64,000 nt of DNA, from assembly GCA_963691655.1 (NCBI GenBank), contig OY829328.1, positions 86,928,400 to 86,992,399 of the forward strand. Direction: 5' to 3'. Below the pieces are notes generated by a model. It was given only the letters and a program-made list of their open reading frames with translations. It did not search any database and was not told the DNA's origin. This DNA comes from Toxonevra muliebris (Eukaryota; Arthropoda; Insecta; Diptera; Pallopteridae). This document shows, one piece after another, positions 1-10,900 of the stretch (position 1 is the stretch's first letter; every line of letters begins with the position of its first letter). A program made the position numbers and the translations under genes.

Positions 1-1236
1 GTTTTTTTTTCTTTAAATCATTGTAATCATCCACTTAGAAATAATTTTCTAAAACAAATATCAAATTTTTTATTTCATTTGATTGCAACTGTCAAAATGA
101 TTTCATTAGTAGATGTTCGGTATTATTCTTTTTGCTTTTTAGTGCTAAATATGTATTAGTAAACGTGTAATTGTTGAAAAAAGCTTTCTATTTTACATTC
201 TTAAGCTTAATTCATGGCATTCACCTGTAATCTTAGTGGGGTCGGGGGGGGGGAGGGGGGAGGGGAGGAAGCTAGAAAATATATTTGTAGTCTATTTCTT
301 AACTCAGTCATTTCTTCCGTAAATTTTTGCAGAATATACTTTGGTGATTCAAGTTCTCTTATAGATATTGAAGAAAACCTATCGGTTAAGCCATTGTAGT
401 TTGCGGACACCACGTTCAATCTCAATAGGAAAGTAGCTGGGGAAACTTTGCCAAAATGTAATCTTATCGGGACCAGACAGCAACTAGGATACAGTTTTTT
501 AGATGTTTCTAGGTTAGCAGCAGTCCTTATCTATGGCCAATGCGTGTACACCCTGTATCATTGGCGCAGCTGCAGAAACCAGGACAAGCACATATTCAGC
601 TTTGGTCAGACCAAAACTTTCTCTTTATACCTGCATGAAATCGGAAGATTGAGGTATAGAATCTGCTTTCATGTCAAAACCTTGCAAAGTGGATATACAT
701 AGATTAAACAGATGACAGCCCAAACTATATTGAGAGCGTGGCATCAAAATAGTTTCTCTTCCTCCTACCTGCCTTCCCCGGTAAAATTACTTTGTGCTCT
801 AAACTCATTACGATACCAAAACGTAGTTTATCCTAATTAGGGCTTGGCAAAAAAGTTCTTATAGGCCATTAGCAGCCTACTGGGTTTCCCCCACTGAAAC
901 AATCAAAACCTATATCTCACGAAAGATAGATATTAAATTCCCCTTATCAAAAGTCGAGCTGCAAGGAACTCAATGTTTGAATTACAAGTTTGCATAGTTA
1001 TTATCTTGCCAAGCCCTTCGATATTTTCTGCTGAACCTTTGTTATCCCCTCATGAATCTTGAACTCTGTGAAAACATCTCGATTCTATTTAAATAGAACT
1101 CATACGTTATCCAAGATATACTTTTTCATTCATCATTAGCACCCTGTGAGTTTTGCTTGGCAAGCATTAAGGAACAGCTGATTTTCCAACTTTTATATTA
1201 TTGTAGTGCATTATTTTTGCTTTGCAACGAAGGGAA
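1..1236. other. Intergenic sequence left of the Era-type GTPase gene
   Basis: I see no supportable gene here. The stretch holds a poly-G/purine tract near 242-268, scattered short open frames without recognisable domains, and a 12-bp inverted repeat (AGGGCTTGGCAA at 839-850 and its complement at 1006-1017) enclosing about 155 bp. The last few hundred bases should contain the promoter and 5' UTR of the GTPase gene that starts at 1237. Confidence 0.5.
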
Positions 1237-2645
1237 ATGAGTCTCCTATTAAATAATTTCGTCGCATTAACAAAATATTATTTAAAAACAAGCAATTTAA
1301 TATTACAGAATGCAAGAATATATTGTGTAGCTGTGAAAAATAACAAATCAAATGAAAAAATTGGGATTGAACCAGCTAAGAGACAGCAGGAAGTGGCTGC
1401 GCAGCAAAAATCACAACGGTCGCTACATGTAGCTGTTATTGGAGTCCCTAATGCAGGAAAGAGTACCTTCATAAATAATCTAATAAATCATAGGGTAAAA
1501 GTATTGAAAAATATGTAAATATTCGGTTTATAATGCTGAATTGTAATATTGTAGGTATGCCCCACTTCCTGCAAAGTTCATACAACATGCAAAGCGAACA
1601 AAGCCATCTACACCACTGGCCAAACACAACTGGTATTCTATGACACGCCCGGATTGGTAACGCAACGTCAGATTAAAAAACACAATTTAGAACAAAGTTT
1701 TAAGAGTGCTTATCGTTATGCAGTGCAAAATGCTGATGTCATTGCAGTAATGCATGATGTATCGAATTCATGGACACGCAATGAATTGCATTCAACAGTT
1801 TTGGACACACTAAAAGCTTATCCGGCATTACCAAGCTTTTTGGTTTTGAATAAAATCGATGCCTTAAAATCAAAACGTGTACTACTCGATTTAATACGTA
1901 TACTGACAAATGAGACTCTTAGTACAAACCGCACCGGAAATCGTAAACCTAAGCAAAAAGGTAAAGCAACTCAGGTATCGACAACAACTAGAACGGAGTC
2001 TAAAGAAGTAGTAGGTGATGATAGTGCGTCTGACGATCGCGTTAATGGTATTAGCGAACTACATAAACGCGAAATCAGTTGGAGCAATTTTGAAGATGTT
2101 TTTCTAGTTTCCTCTATCACGGGCAATGGTTTAAGTGATATACATGTGCGTAACCTATATATTTTTAAGCCATATTTAATGTAATATTTAATTTCTGGTT
2201 TGTATGCAAAAATCCAGGATCATTTCATTAGTGCAGCTAAAGAACGTCCTTGGCAATATTCTAGCGAAACGTTCACAGATGAAACACCAGAAACGCTTAT
2301 TGTAGATAGTGTACGTGCACGTTTGCTTGACTACTTGCCGCAGGAGATACCATACAATTTGAAGAGTGTCATCGAATATTATAGCGTAGAAAATAGTTGA
2401 GTTTAAAACTGCATTTTTTATGTATATAGTAGAATTAATGATTAACATTTTATTTCTTTGTAGATACCATTTACGCATCGGTACAAGTGATTTGTCCGAC
2501 GTCGCGTGTGGAGCGCTTAATTTGCGGCGAGTCAAATGGCAAATTACGTCAGATCACTGAACGTGTTACGTCTGACTTGGTGGAAACTTTTGGAAAACCA
2601 ATTTCTTTAACAATTGCAACAAGAAGTAAAAATGCGAAGAACTAA
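1237..2645 (+). CDS. ERAL1: Mitochondrial Era-like GTPase (ERAL1 homologue), 4 exons, 402 aa
   Basis: Four exons join in frame: 1237-1494, 1555-2145, 2218-2395 and 2464-2645. The product is an Era-family GTPase, which in mitochondria binds 12S rRNA and helps assemble the small ribosomal subunit. G1 (GVPNAGKS) is at residues 69-76, G3 (DTPG) at 116-119 and G4 (NKID) at 185-188. The last roughly 100 residues fit the RNA-binding KH domain, with a PTSRVERLICGE-like stretch. A basic N-terminus of about 60 residues before the G domain is consistent with a mitochondrial targeting peptide. A low-complexity, Ser/Lys-rich insert separates G4 from the end of the G domain. I chose ATG 1237; the open frame extends upstream only to a TTG. 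The third donor (A|GTTGAG) is weak, but the flanking frames fit only there. The gene is convergent with the peptidyl-tRNA hydrolase gene, 84 bp between stops. Family assignment is firm; organelle is inferred. Confidence 0.9.
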
Positions 2646-2729
2646 ATTCAAATCCATTATAAGCTTAAATTAATAACAATTTATTATTGTACAAAGAAAA
2701 AAGTAAAAGAGAGAAAAAAATAAACAGCT

Positions 2730-3152
2730 CTACAACAATTTCAAATGCGCTACCAATTTATCAATTTGTTCGACTACATCAGGACCAACACCCAAAACAG
2801 TCACTGTGCCCGGTTCCAGTTGTGTGCGTCCTGCGTCTTGTACAATCTCCGCAACTACACCTGCAGCTTTAGCTCGTTTTTGAAGTGCCATCAGCTCATC
2901 GTATGCATCCACGCGCAGTACTATTTTCGGTTGTCCCAATCTACACCAGCTGTTAAACACTACGCCAGCTCCAGCAACTGCATTCGCTTGTGATTGCTGA
3001 TAACAAAGTATAGCGGCATGTGCACATTGTGCTGCCGTTTTACCTTTAGACATTTTGAGATCGCCGCGCACCACAAGCGCCAATTTTGTACGTGGAACCG
3101 TAATGAAGGTAAATGAACGACTTAAAATTTCTTTCAATATTTTTGGTAGCAT
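2730..3152 (-). CDS. PTRH2: Peptidyl-tRNA hydrolase 2 (PTRH2/Bit1 type), 140 aa
   Basis: Single-exon gene for a Pth2-family peptidyl-tRNA hydrolase, which cleaves the ester bond of peptidyl-tRNA released from stalled ribosomes. The core family pattern is clear: KLALVVRGDLKMSKGK near residues 23-38, the QCAHAA helix at 42-47, then a Gly-rich turn and the C-terminal TVTVLGVGPD segment. The roughly 20-residue N-terminal extension (hydrophobic and basic) resembles the mitochondrial/membrane anchor of the animal protein, but the body is shorter than human PTRH2 (179 aa) because the anchor and linker are short. An internal Met at residue 34 lies inside the fold, so the first ATG is preferred. Its start is only 26 bp from the stop of the COA4-like gene on the same strand, so the two may share a transcript or overlap in UTRs. 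Confidence 0.93.
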   Translation of the reverse strand: MLPKILKEILSRSFTFITVPRTKLALVVRGDLKMSKGKTAAQCAHAAILCYQQSQANAVAGAGVVFNSWCRLGQPKIVLRVDAYDELMALQKRAKAAGVVAEIVQDAGRTQLEPGTVTVLGVGPDVVEQIDKLVAHLKLL

Positions 3153-3177
3153 ATTTGTAGTTATGTTGTATTATAAT

Positions 3178-3378
3178 TTATTTAACATTTGCGTATTTTC
3201 GCGACTGTTCGTCAGTATATTTCTTCATACACTCCTTAAATTCTTTGACTTTGTCTTGACAACGTCGCCAATCGCCGGTCTCCGCAATGCACTCTTGCAC
3301 TTGATAGTGTAAATCAATGCAGCCTGTTTTCCTTAACATTAACTCGACGGGATCTTCAATTTGCTCATCTGCCGGCAT
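3178..3378 (-). CDS. COA4: COA4-like twin CX9C mitochondrial protein, 66 aa
   Basis: Short single-exon gene encoding a CHCH-domain protein. Two CX9C motifs are visible: CIDLHYQVQEC (residues 20-30) and CQDKVKEFKEC (40-50), the helix-turn-helix that is oxidised by Mia40 in the intermembrane space. The N-terminal acidic stretch followed by DPVELMLRKTGC is characteristic of cytochrome c oxidase assembly factor 4 (COA4/CHCHD8). Length fits this small family. COA4 is needed for complex IV assembly; that role is inferred from the family. It lies immediately upstream of, and on the same strand as, the peptidyl-tRNA hydrolase gene. Other small CX9C proteins are possible but fit the DPVELMLRKTGC region less well. 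Confidence 0.88.
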   Translation of the reverse strand: MPADEQIEDPVELMLRKTGCIDLHYQVQECIAETGDWRRCQDKVKEFKECMKKYTDEQSRKYANVK

Positions 3379-4061
3379 TATACTTTGGTGTAGTTTTTGA
3401 GTGAAAACGAACGTTAAAATCTTATCCCATTGATTTTGTTAAAAGTAAAATAAGAATAAGTGCACGAAAAGCTGCCACCTTTTATGCCATTACATTATTT
3501 CACTTTTCATTTGAATTTTTCGTTAATCTCTATTATGTAATGCAGTTTTAATAGAATTTATCACAGCATTAGCTTTTAAATGACTTGTTCTAAATAGAGT
3601 TTTCATAGTTTATTATTTAATTAGCTTATATGCATGAAGTATGGCAGCATTACTCTTTCTCTATCATGTGTTTTTTCTGACACTTGAAACTGAGGGAATT
3701 CCACGTAAAAGAAAAAACTCAAACCCATACTGCACAACATGCGTTCTACGCTTTCAATAAATTTTCATGACTCGCAAAATCCGTGCTCAAGTTGAAAACT
3801 TTTAACTTTGAGCTCGCAGAAAGCATGTTATGGAGTTTGGGTTTTAGTGAGGTTAGCTCAAAACAAAACTTTCACAACGCGCAAAAATAAGCACAACCAG
3901 CACGTGCTATGCGCTTAAAATCCTTAGCAATTACGACTATTATAGGAAGTTCCTCCTACTTAGGCTTAAGAGATGAGTTTTCACACCAAAACCAGTTGCG
4001 CTCATTTTTTTGGCAGATTTTAGTCAGCATCCTTGAAATCTGGTAAAAGAAGACAATCATT

Positions 4062-4152
4062 TAGCCCTATTTTAAATATTCTCGAAATTAAATCCTCGTC
4101 AAATACAAATTTACCTGGAGATTTCATTTCGGGAATATTTAGAATAGGGCTA
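4062..4152. repeat. 27-bp inverted repeat (hairpin) with ~37-bp loop
   Basis: The arm at 4062-4088 (starting TAGCCCTATT) is matched by its complement at 4126-4152 with two mismatches. The transcribed form would fold into a strong hairpin. It could be the remnant of a small inverted-repeat element. Confidence 0.75.
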
Positions 4153-4219
4153 TGTCACACCCTTCAGGACACCTAGGTTAGTGAGACTACTATGGTTCTA
4201 AATAAAGAAATAAAATTTA

Positions 4220-4440
4220 TATAAAAACATCATTTATTTTTACTTTATTAACATTTTACTTCTAGTTGAAGAAGGCATACAGCAATTTAATAAAAATTAA
4301 AAAAATGATATAAAAACATCATTTATTTTTACTTTATTAAAATTTTACTTCTAGTTAAAGAAGGTATACGGCAATTAAAAATATTTAAAAAAAAATAACA
4401 ATTTTTATATAAAAATACGATTTATTTTTACGTTATGAAA
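4220..4440. repeat. Degenerate tandem repeat, ~2.3 units of 89-99 bp
   Basis: Units begin at 4220, 4309 and 4408 with the shared opening TATAAAAACATCATTTATT. Units 1 and 2 also share a block beginning CTTCTAGTT and continuing GAAGG; unit 3 is truncated and more diverged. This is a local duplication in AT-rich intergenic DNA, not a CRISPR array. Confidence 0.8.
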
Positions 4441-4956
4441 ATTTAAAAATATGCAAATTAAAATCAATATTATGAGGAAATACATTTAGATTAATTCACT
4501 TATTCTGGAAACTGCTGAATAAATGACAACAATTCTGCTGACCTTATTCGAATAAGTAAATAACTCTGAATCATCACATAGGGCGTGCGTTAGTTCTTCT
4601 AAATATTGACTGTGTTTTTATAGATCAGTAATATAATGATCGATCAGATAGCTTCAAAAACAAATTTTAGCAAAACACAAAGCTACTGGAAAAACGACCA
4701 ATGTCTTAATTACCGATTTATACAACACTTAAGCGAACACGCACACTCTCTTTAAGAATAAAAAATGAATAAATGACAAAATAAGATTAGAAATTAGAAA
4801 GAGTTTAAAACTCTCAGTAACTAAGTGTATTTATTAGGACTACTTATACATAGTATATATGCTTTATCATACGCATATTATATAAAAATAGCTACTATAG
4901 GAATTTGAATTTGATTTCAACTATTCGTTTCAATTTTTCGATTGCATACAATATTT

Positions 4957-7900
4957 TTAACTGGAATGTTTTGCCAGTATCTGCAATGCATGTTTTGCAG
5001 CTGATTTTCTAGCTTGTTTCGAATTTATGCCAAAACCATTCACTTCAATTCGTTTATCAAGGCACATGAAAATGCATTTTACCATAACCACTTCATTTTC
5101 GACAATAGCTTCGCTAAACTTCGGGTCAGCTGATTTATGTTCGTATATTTGACGCACCGGATCGATGGGCACATGATTCGAAAATTCATTCAATTCCTGC
5201 TCGAGTAAATGATGTATAACATTCCATGTGGTCTTAATGTCACGACAATCCAAATATACTGCAGCGATGAGGGCTTCTACAATATCTCCCAATGTTTTCG
5301 GTACATCGACATTAACCGATAGATTATATGGTGCGCCTTCGCGTTCACCATCGTTCAGCATATCCTCTTCCATTAAAATGCGCACTTGATCGGTAACACG
5401 ATGATTTTGTGTCTCTTGAAACTCTGCAAAAGCTTTAATCGAATCGGCTAGCACAGAATTCTCCGCCAACAAAAATAAATGGAAGCGATGACGTACACAA
5501 ACGCAGCCCAATGTTATGTTGTTCACTAAAGCTGAACGTAAATCGGTCAGCATGCCAGGCGTCATATTTCTGTTACGCTCAAATATATAACACGACACTA
5601 GAAAATCAAGTATAGCATCACCAATGAATTCCAGTTGTTGATAACATCCAGTGAGACGATTCGTGGGGAAAGATGGATGCGTAAGTGCTTGCAGTAAATA
5701 TGCACGATCGCGAAATTTATACTTAAGATTATTTTCTAATTTTTCGTGATTGATTAGAAAACCATCAATTTCTTTCGTTGAGATATTCGTGCGCAGCAAT
5801 GGACTTCCCAAATTAAGGTCCAATAGATTCGATAATGGGCGGTCTGGTTCCGGCTTGCAAATTCCAAAGAATTCCAGCATACGAAATGCTCTATGAATGC
5901 CATAGTTTTTAACACATACACCCAGTATTGCTTCCAGCGTATCAGCAACCACCTTATCGGGCATCACTTCCTTATACATGAATACGTTCATATCATTGTC
6001 AACGTTGAATTCAATTCCGGCATCGTTTATTTGTTTACCTGAGGCACAACTGTGCACGAACCCCTCCAATTGATTGGAATTGCACTTTCCACTCAAAATA
6101 TCCTCTTCATCTAGTTCCATGTCGTATAAGTTACGTGGTGAAATATTCGCTAAAATTGGTAGATTCTGTTCTAATAATTCAAGCAAATTAATTGGAAGAC
6201 TGCAAAGCGGTGGCAACCATTCATGATTCGGTCTGAAGAGCGATGCACAAATACGATTACGTATATCCAATTTGAACATGCAATAGAGTAGATTGCGATT
6301 GGAAACAAGTCTTGACTTTATTTCGGTTAAGAAACCTTCATTCCATTTCGGGAATTTATTGGCTAGATACAATGAAGTGGAGAATTTTAGAAAAGAATCT
6401 CCTAACAATTCGGATCTTTCCATATCAAAAACATCATTTGCACCCGCTGTAGTTAGCGCAGCGAGAAATTCATATTGTTCGGCTGTTGTAATGTTGCTAT
6501 TGCCGAGGCTACGTTCCAATATTTCAATGCGTTGACGATCGGCCAACGGTGCCTCGGATATGGAAAGTGCCGATATATTGGCTACTCGACTACTGCTAGC
6601 GAATGGCTCTCCTGTCAACATTTTACCAGTAGTTGATGGCATATTAAATTGAGAATTGGTCCATTCTTCTACCTCTTCCAGTTTTAAATTTTCCAATTCT
6701 GTAGCTAGTCCACTTATAAATTTATGGTAGTAATCTATTTCAATTGAATACACGTTATTTGTCTTTCGTGTAAAATCATCAGGTTCCAGGTAATCTTTCC
6801 AATGGGCTTCCTCGTTAACGAGAGATATCACTTGGAAATGTGGCTCAGTTTGCTTTGGCGGCAAGGCAGATAATAGTTTCTTAGGTTCCTGTATAGGATT
6901 GTAAAAAATAGTATTAGTTGTATGTATATGATAAACATTGTCCACCATAAACTGTTAGAATGCAGAAATTAAATTCAAATGAGTTTTCATTCACTGTTCA
7001 ATAGCCTGACTTTTTTTTTCCTTTTCAGGATAAAAAATTTTTTCTTCAGTATGAATCATGTGGAAAAAATATAAATATGCCAAAACGTTATGGGTTTTGG
7101 GGCTCTGTAGCGGAAATTCTAGACGTGATAGAGAAAACGCGAGTACATGTTAGAAATCAACATCCCCAAATTCAGCTATCATTACCCATTTGATTAAGGT
7201 GTTAAATTGCCGCAGTGTTATCAAAAAAGGAAAATGGATCATATGATTTTTTAACAGCCACTTCCACAAGCTTACTCATTTCCAGTGTGGCCAACTCAGC
7301 GCTTTTCCCACTGATTTTAGTGCTTTTTGGAAATTAAAACGCGGAAAAAAGTGATTTAGCGCTCATCGCGTTTTTTCAATTTAAACTATCTTCGAAAAAT
7401 CGAAGAAATTTTCATGAACTAGAAGTATCAGATGTGTGCCTGTATTAGTGAAAAAGTTTAAATGTATTAAGCTTTCTCGCACTTTTATAAGGAAAAAAAT
7501 TCAACGCTTTTTTTTTAAGAAAATACGCGTTTTATTCTTCATTTTAGTGGATTTTGAAAAACAAAAGTTGGCCACACTGCTCATTTCAGACTTCAATTGG
7601 TTTTTCTTTTTTTTCTATTTTCGAACTTCTTACCTCTTGTTCTTCCATAGCATTGCCATCACTGTCCACAACACGAAGTAACGATGTATCAACGATCAAC
7701 GGTTTAGGTCTATATGTAGGTTCATTATTTGCCACTCCCAAAAACAAATTCACACTTTTACGCAGTGCATCAGCATGCAGCATATAATACACACGATGAA
7801 GAACACTAGGCAAAAATAAAGCTTTCAACCACATATCACCGGGATACATGTAATTATGACACAATTCTGGTATCAGACGTACGGGACCTTGTTTACGATA

Positions 7901-10900
7901 TATGCCCTTCTTCTTGCCCACCGCATTTACAAAGAAATTACGACGTGATGTCAGCTCTTTAACTTCTATCATAAATTGATTATGTTGTACGACGTGATCA
8001 ATTTGATCTTTATATTTGCTCTCAACGAAATGTGCATAACTCTGAAATTCCGGATTGGGGAAATCACTCAACGGCGTCATCTCCGTATTTACTTTTGTAA
8101 CAATGTAACGTTCATTGCCAAAATCGGAATAGCATTTCGTAATGATTTTGCCAAGATAATCTTCAGGTCGATAAACTTTTTTAGAGCGTTCAGCTACGCT
8201 GTTTTTACGAAATGGTAACAAACGCTGAAATGATTGCACTAAATTCCAATCGATGCCACCAGTTGCTTTTGGTTTAATTGGTACAATTAAATATGCATTT
8301 TCTTTATTTCGCTTATCCATGACGAAAAAGCTTTTCCACAACTGCAATATATCACGGAATATCATCGTATGATATTTACGCAACTGTTCCAATTCTTCTA
8401 CACTCCGAACACAACATTCAATTGGTTCTTCGGCTATTTTAACCTTCACGCTACCTTGATTCATGAATAATGGCATTTCAGCGAGTCTTGGCAAACGTTT
8501 ACGCAATAGGATTGCATAATTATTTGAAGTGTTTAGATTTGTAATAACATGTGAGTTGTATTCATTCTCTTCGAAATTCGGTATATATTTGATCTCATAT
8601 GCATAGCACGTCTCACCGACTATGGGCATAGCATTGTAGAATTCATCAGGACATTTGCGATCGTAGAGGCGACGTTTTTGTTTCCCAGCTGTTCTGGCCG
8701 TAACTATGAGCAAAAGAAAAAAGCGTATCAATTGTCAAATTAAGCAAGCTTATAATAGACATAAATCCTAAATCTAAATGCATTTTTAAGAACAGTATTG
8801 TCGTGGTAATGTACAAAAAAAAAATCTCGATTATTATTTTGTTAGCAATAAACACTAAATTCATCTAGTATTATTACACACACACACCATCATCGTTGTG
8901 TTCCTTCCAATGATGAAAGAGTTCCTCCGCCACCTTAGCCACACATTCACGTTTCGTTACCGGCAAGAGCTTTTCATTAAGTTCACCTTCTTCATATAAT
9001 CTTATGCACGCTTTAAATGCAGCAGATACTTTACCCAATTTTACGTTTTCCATATAATCGCTCTATAGAAAATAAGTGAATTTATTTATATTCACATATT
9101 ATGAAAAACATAAATATAATAAATAAATAATTATACACTTGTATACACATACATAAATGATATCTTTGACAATTGATTGCAATGGCAATCTCAATGACAC
9201 ACGAATTCCTGACTTCTCATCTGGTTTTTCTTTTGTAAACCAGGGTGACACAGAACCGAAAGCATCGGATAGTAATAATTGACAATAACGATGCAATACA
9301 TTCAATGCTGACGATGGCAGTAGACGTGCACCACTTGCTATACAGTATGGCTCTATAGTTTCACTAAATTGCTCTGTAATATCTTCATCTTTTGGATCAT
9401 CACGATCAAGTATACGCCCAATAAGAAACTCTTTTATCATTGTGTGTATTTGCTGGTATTTGCGTATTTTTTGTATAGTTGCACTTTGCTCGATATCTGA
9501 CGAAAATATTGCATATATTGACTCGCTACTACGAGCTCGACCTTTTGTCTGTACATATGAGTTAAATGTTTTCAATGGATCGAATGCGAAAACATAATTG
9601 CATGCTTGTATATCGATACCCTCTTCCAAGACGTTCGAACAAATAATGACATTACATTCACCGGCACGGAATTTTTCAATTGCCTATAAATAAAATAAAT
9701 AATAAATGAATATTAGGAGACGTTTGATTAAGGATTATACCGATTTATGTTATTCATGTGAACTATCAAATATGTGAAACAACTTCTATTTGAACATGTA
9801 CATGTTGAAGAACAGCTGGGTTCGTATTTGAACACGCCTGTATTGAACACTCATACACCAAACATCCTTGAACTTTACTCATGTTCAAAAGAATAAGATC
9901 AAGTGTACATGTGTGTGTGTGTGTGTCCGCGCACAATTGATAGCACTTGCTGTGTTTGACCTGCGAGTAGAACACTTGATCTTTTACTCCTGAACACATT
10001 TGTATTTAATGCAATTTGATCGCTAAAATATACAATATGCATGTAAGCGCTTACAAACAAGCAAATCCGAGTATATCATAAGTTTATTTGAGTTTGATTG
10101 AATAAGACCAATGTACTGGCATTACTACTTGTATACCTAGGCTCCACTTCGAGGCTGGAAACGGCAAACGACCAAAAATAAAAATTCCCCAAAAAAAAAA
10201 AACCTTTTAAAATCGTCATTCAAATTCGACATAAAAATGTAGGTCTTTTCCACTCGTGCATAAATATAAAACGCACAACATCCAATGAATGCGAAAAGCT
10301 TTGCATAAGCCCTCAGTGAAATATTGTGCGTAATAGGTTAGTAGTAGTAAAGAAAGTTGAGGTATTTTAGTGGGTCGCTTGGGTCTCTAGCATAAAACCT
10401 ATATCACTTTTCTACAAGCAATTTCATTTTCAATTAAAGTTTTTTTTTTTTTTTAATTTCTCTGTGCTATATTATACAGAACGTCAATTTTCTGTTTTGC
10501 TAAGCATTTCAATCAAGCAACGAAGTAATCGCAAAAAACTGAAGAAAACCAATAATAAAGTTAAAGCATGACTCACAACATGCACATACAGTTTCATACA
10601 TATGTACATTATATGCTATTTCGTATACACCCTACGTCTATATTGTTGAAATCATTTAATTTTTGCATATGACAATAATACAGTAGCACTAACATCTTTT
10701 GTATTAGTATTGTAAGTAAAGGTAAAAATTCAGATTAATTTTTTTTTTTGGTCTTGATCCTTTCTTCTAAGGAAACGTTAGCTATTTTACGCATATTTTT
10801 GGTTTTGATATTTAACTTTGATCGCTTTTCTAAGACGTAGACTCTCGCAACTGTTGCGAGTGTTTTAGAAACGCATAGTTAAAAGTTCATGATCAGCACA

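Larger units (their letters stand above)
3379..4956. other. Repeat-rich spacer between COA4-like gene and Dcr-2 3' end
   Basis: No gene is visible in this spacer. It contains an imperfect palindrome around 3715-3850, a 27-bp near-perfect inverted repeat at 4062-4152 and a degenerate tandem array at 4220-4440. The Dcr-2 3' UTR occupies the right end; a polyadenylation signal on the minus strand (TTTATT on the plus strand, 4830-4835) lies about 120 bp past the stop codon. Confidence 0.6.

Noticed and set aside
420..720. Possible retrotransposon fragment left of the Era-type gene
   Set aside because: The reverse strand has a vaguely protein-like stretch, but I could not match it to any reverse transcriptase or RNase H motif.
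1222..1236. Upstream extension of the Era-type GTPase to position 1222
   Set aside because: The extension starts from TTG, while ATG 1237 follows in frame and gives a normal N-terminus.
4220..4440. Tandem repeats considered as a CRISPR array
   Set aside because: The genome is eukaryotic, the units are long and diverged, and there are no unique spacers between constant repeats.
9099..9152. Extension of the Dcr-2 helicase exon through 9152-9099
   Set aside because: The frame runs on by chance past the GTATGT donor. Splicing at 9153/9062 restores the conserved DUF283 sequence in frame.
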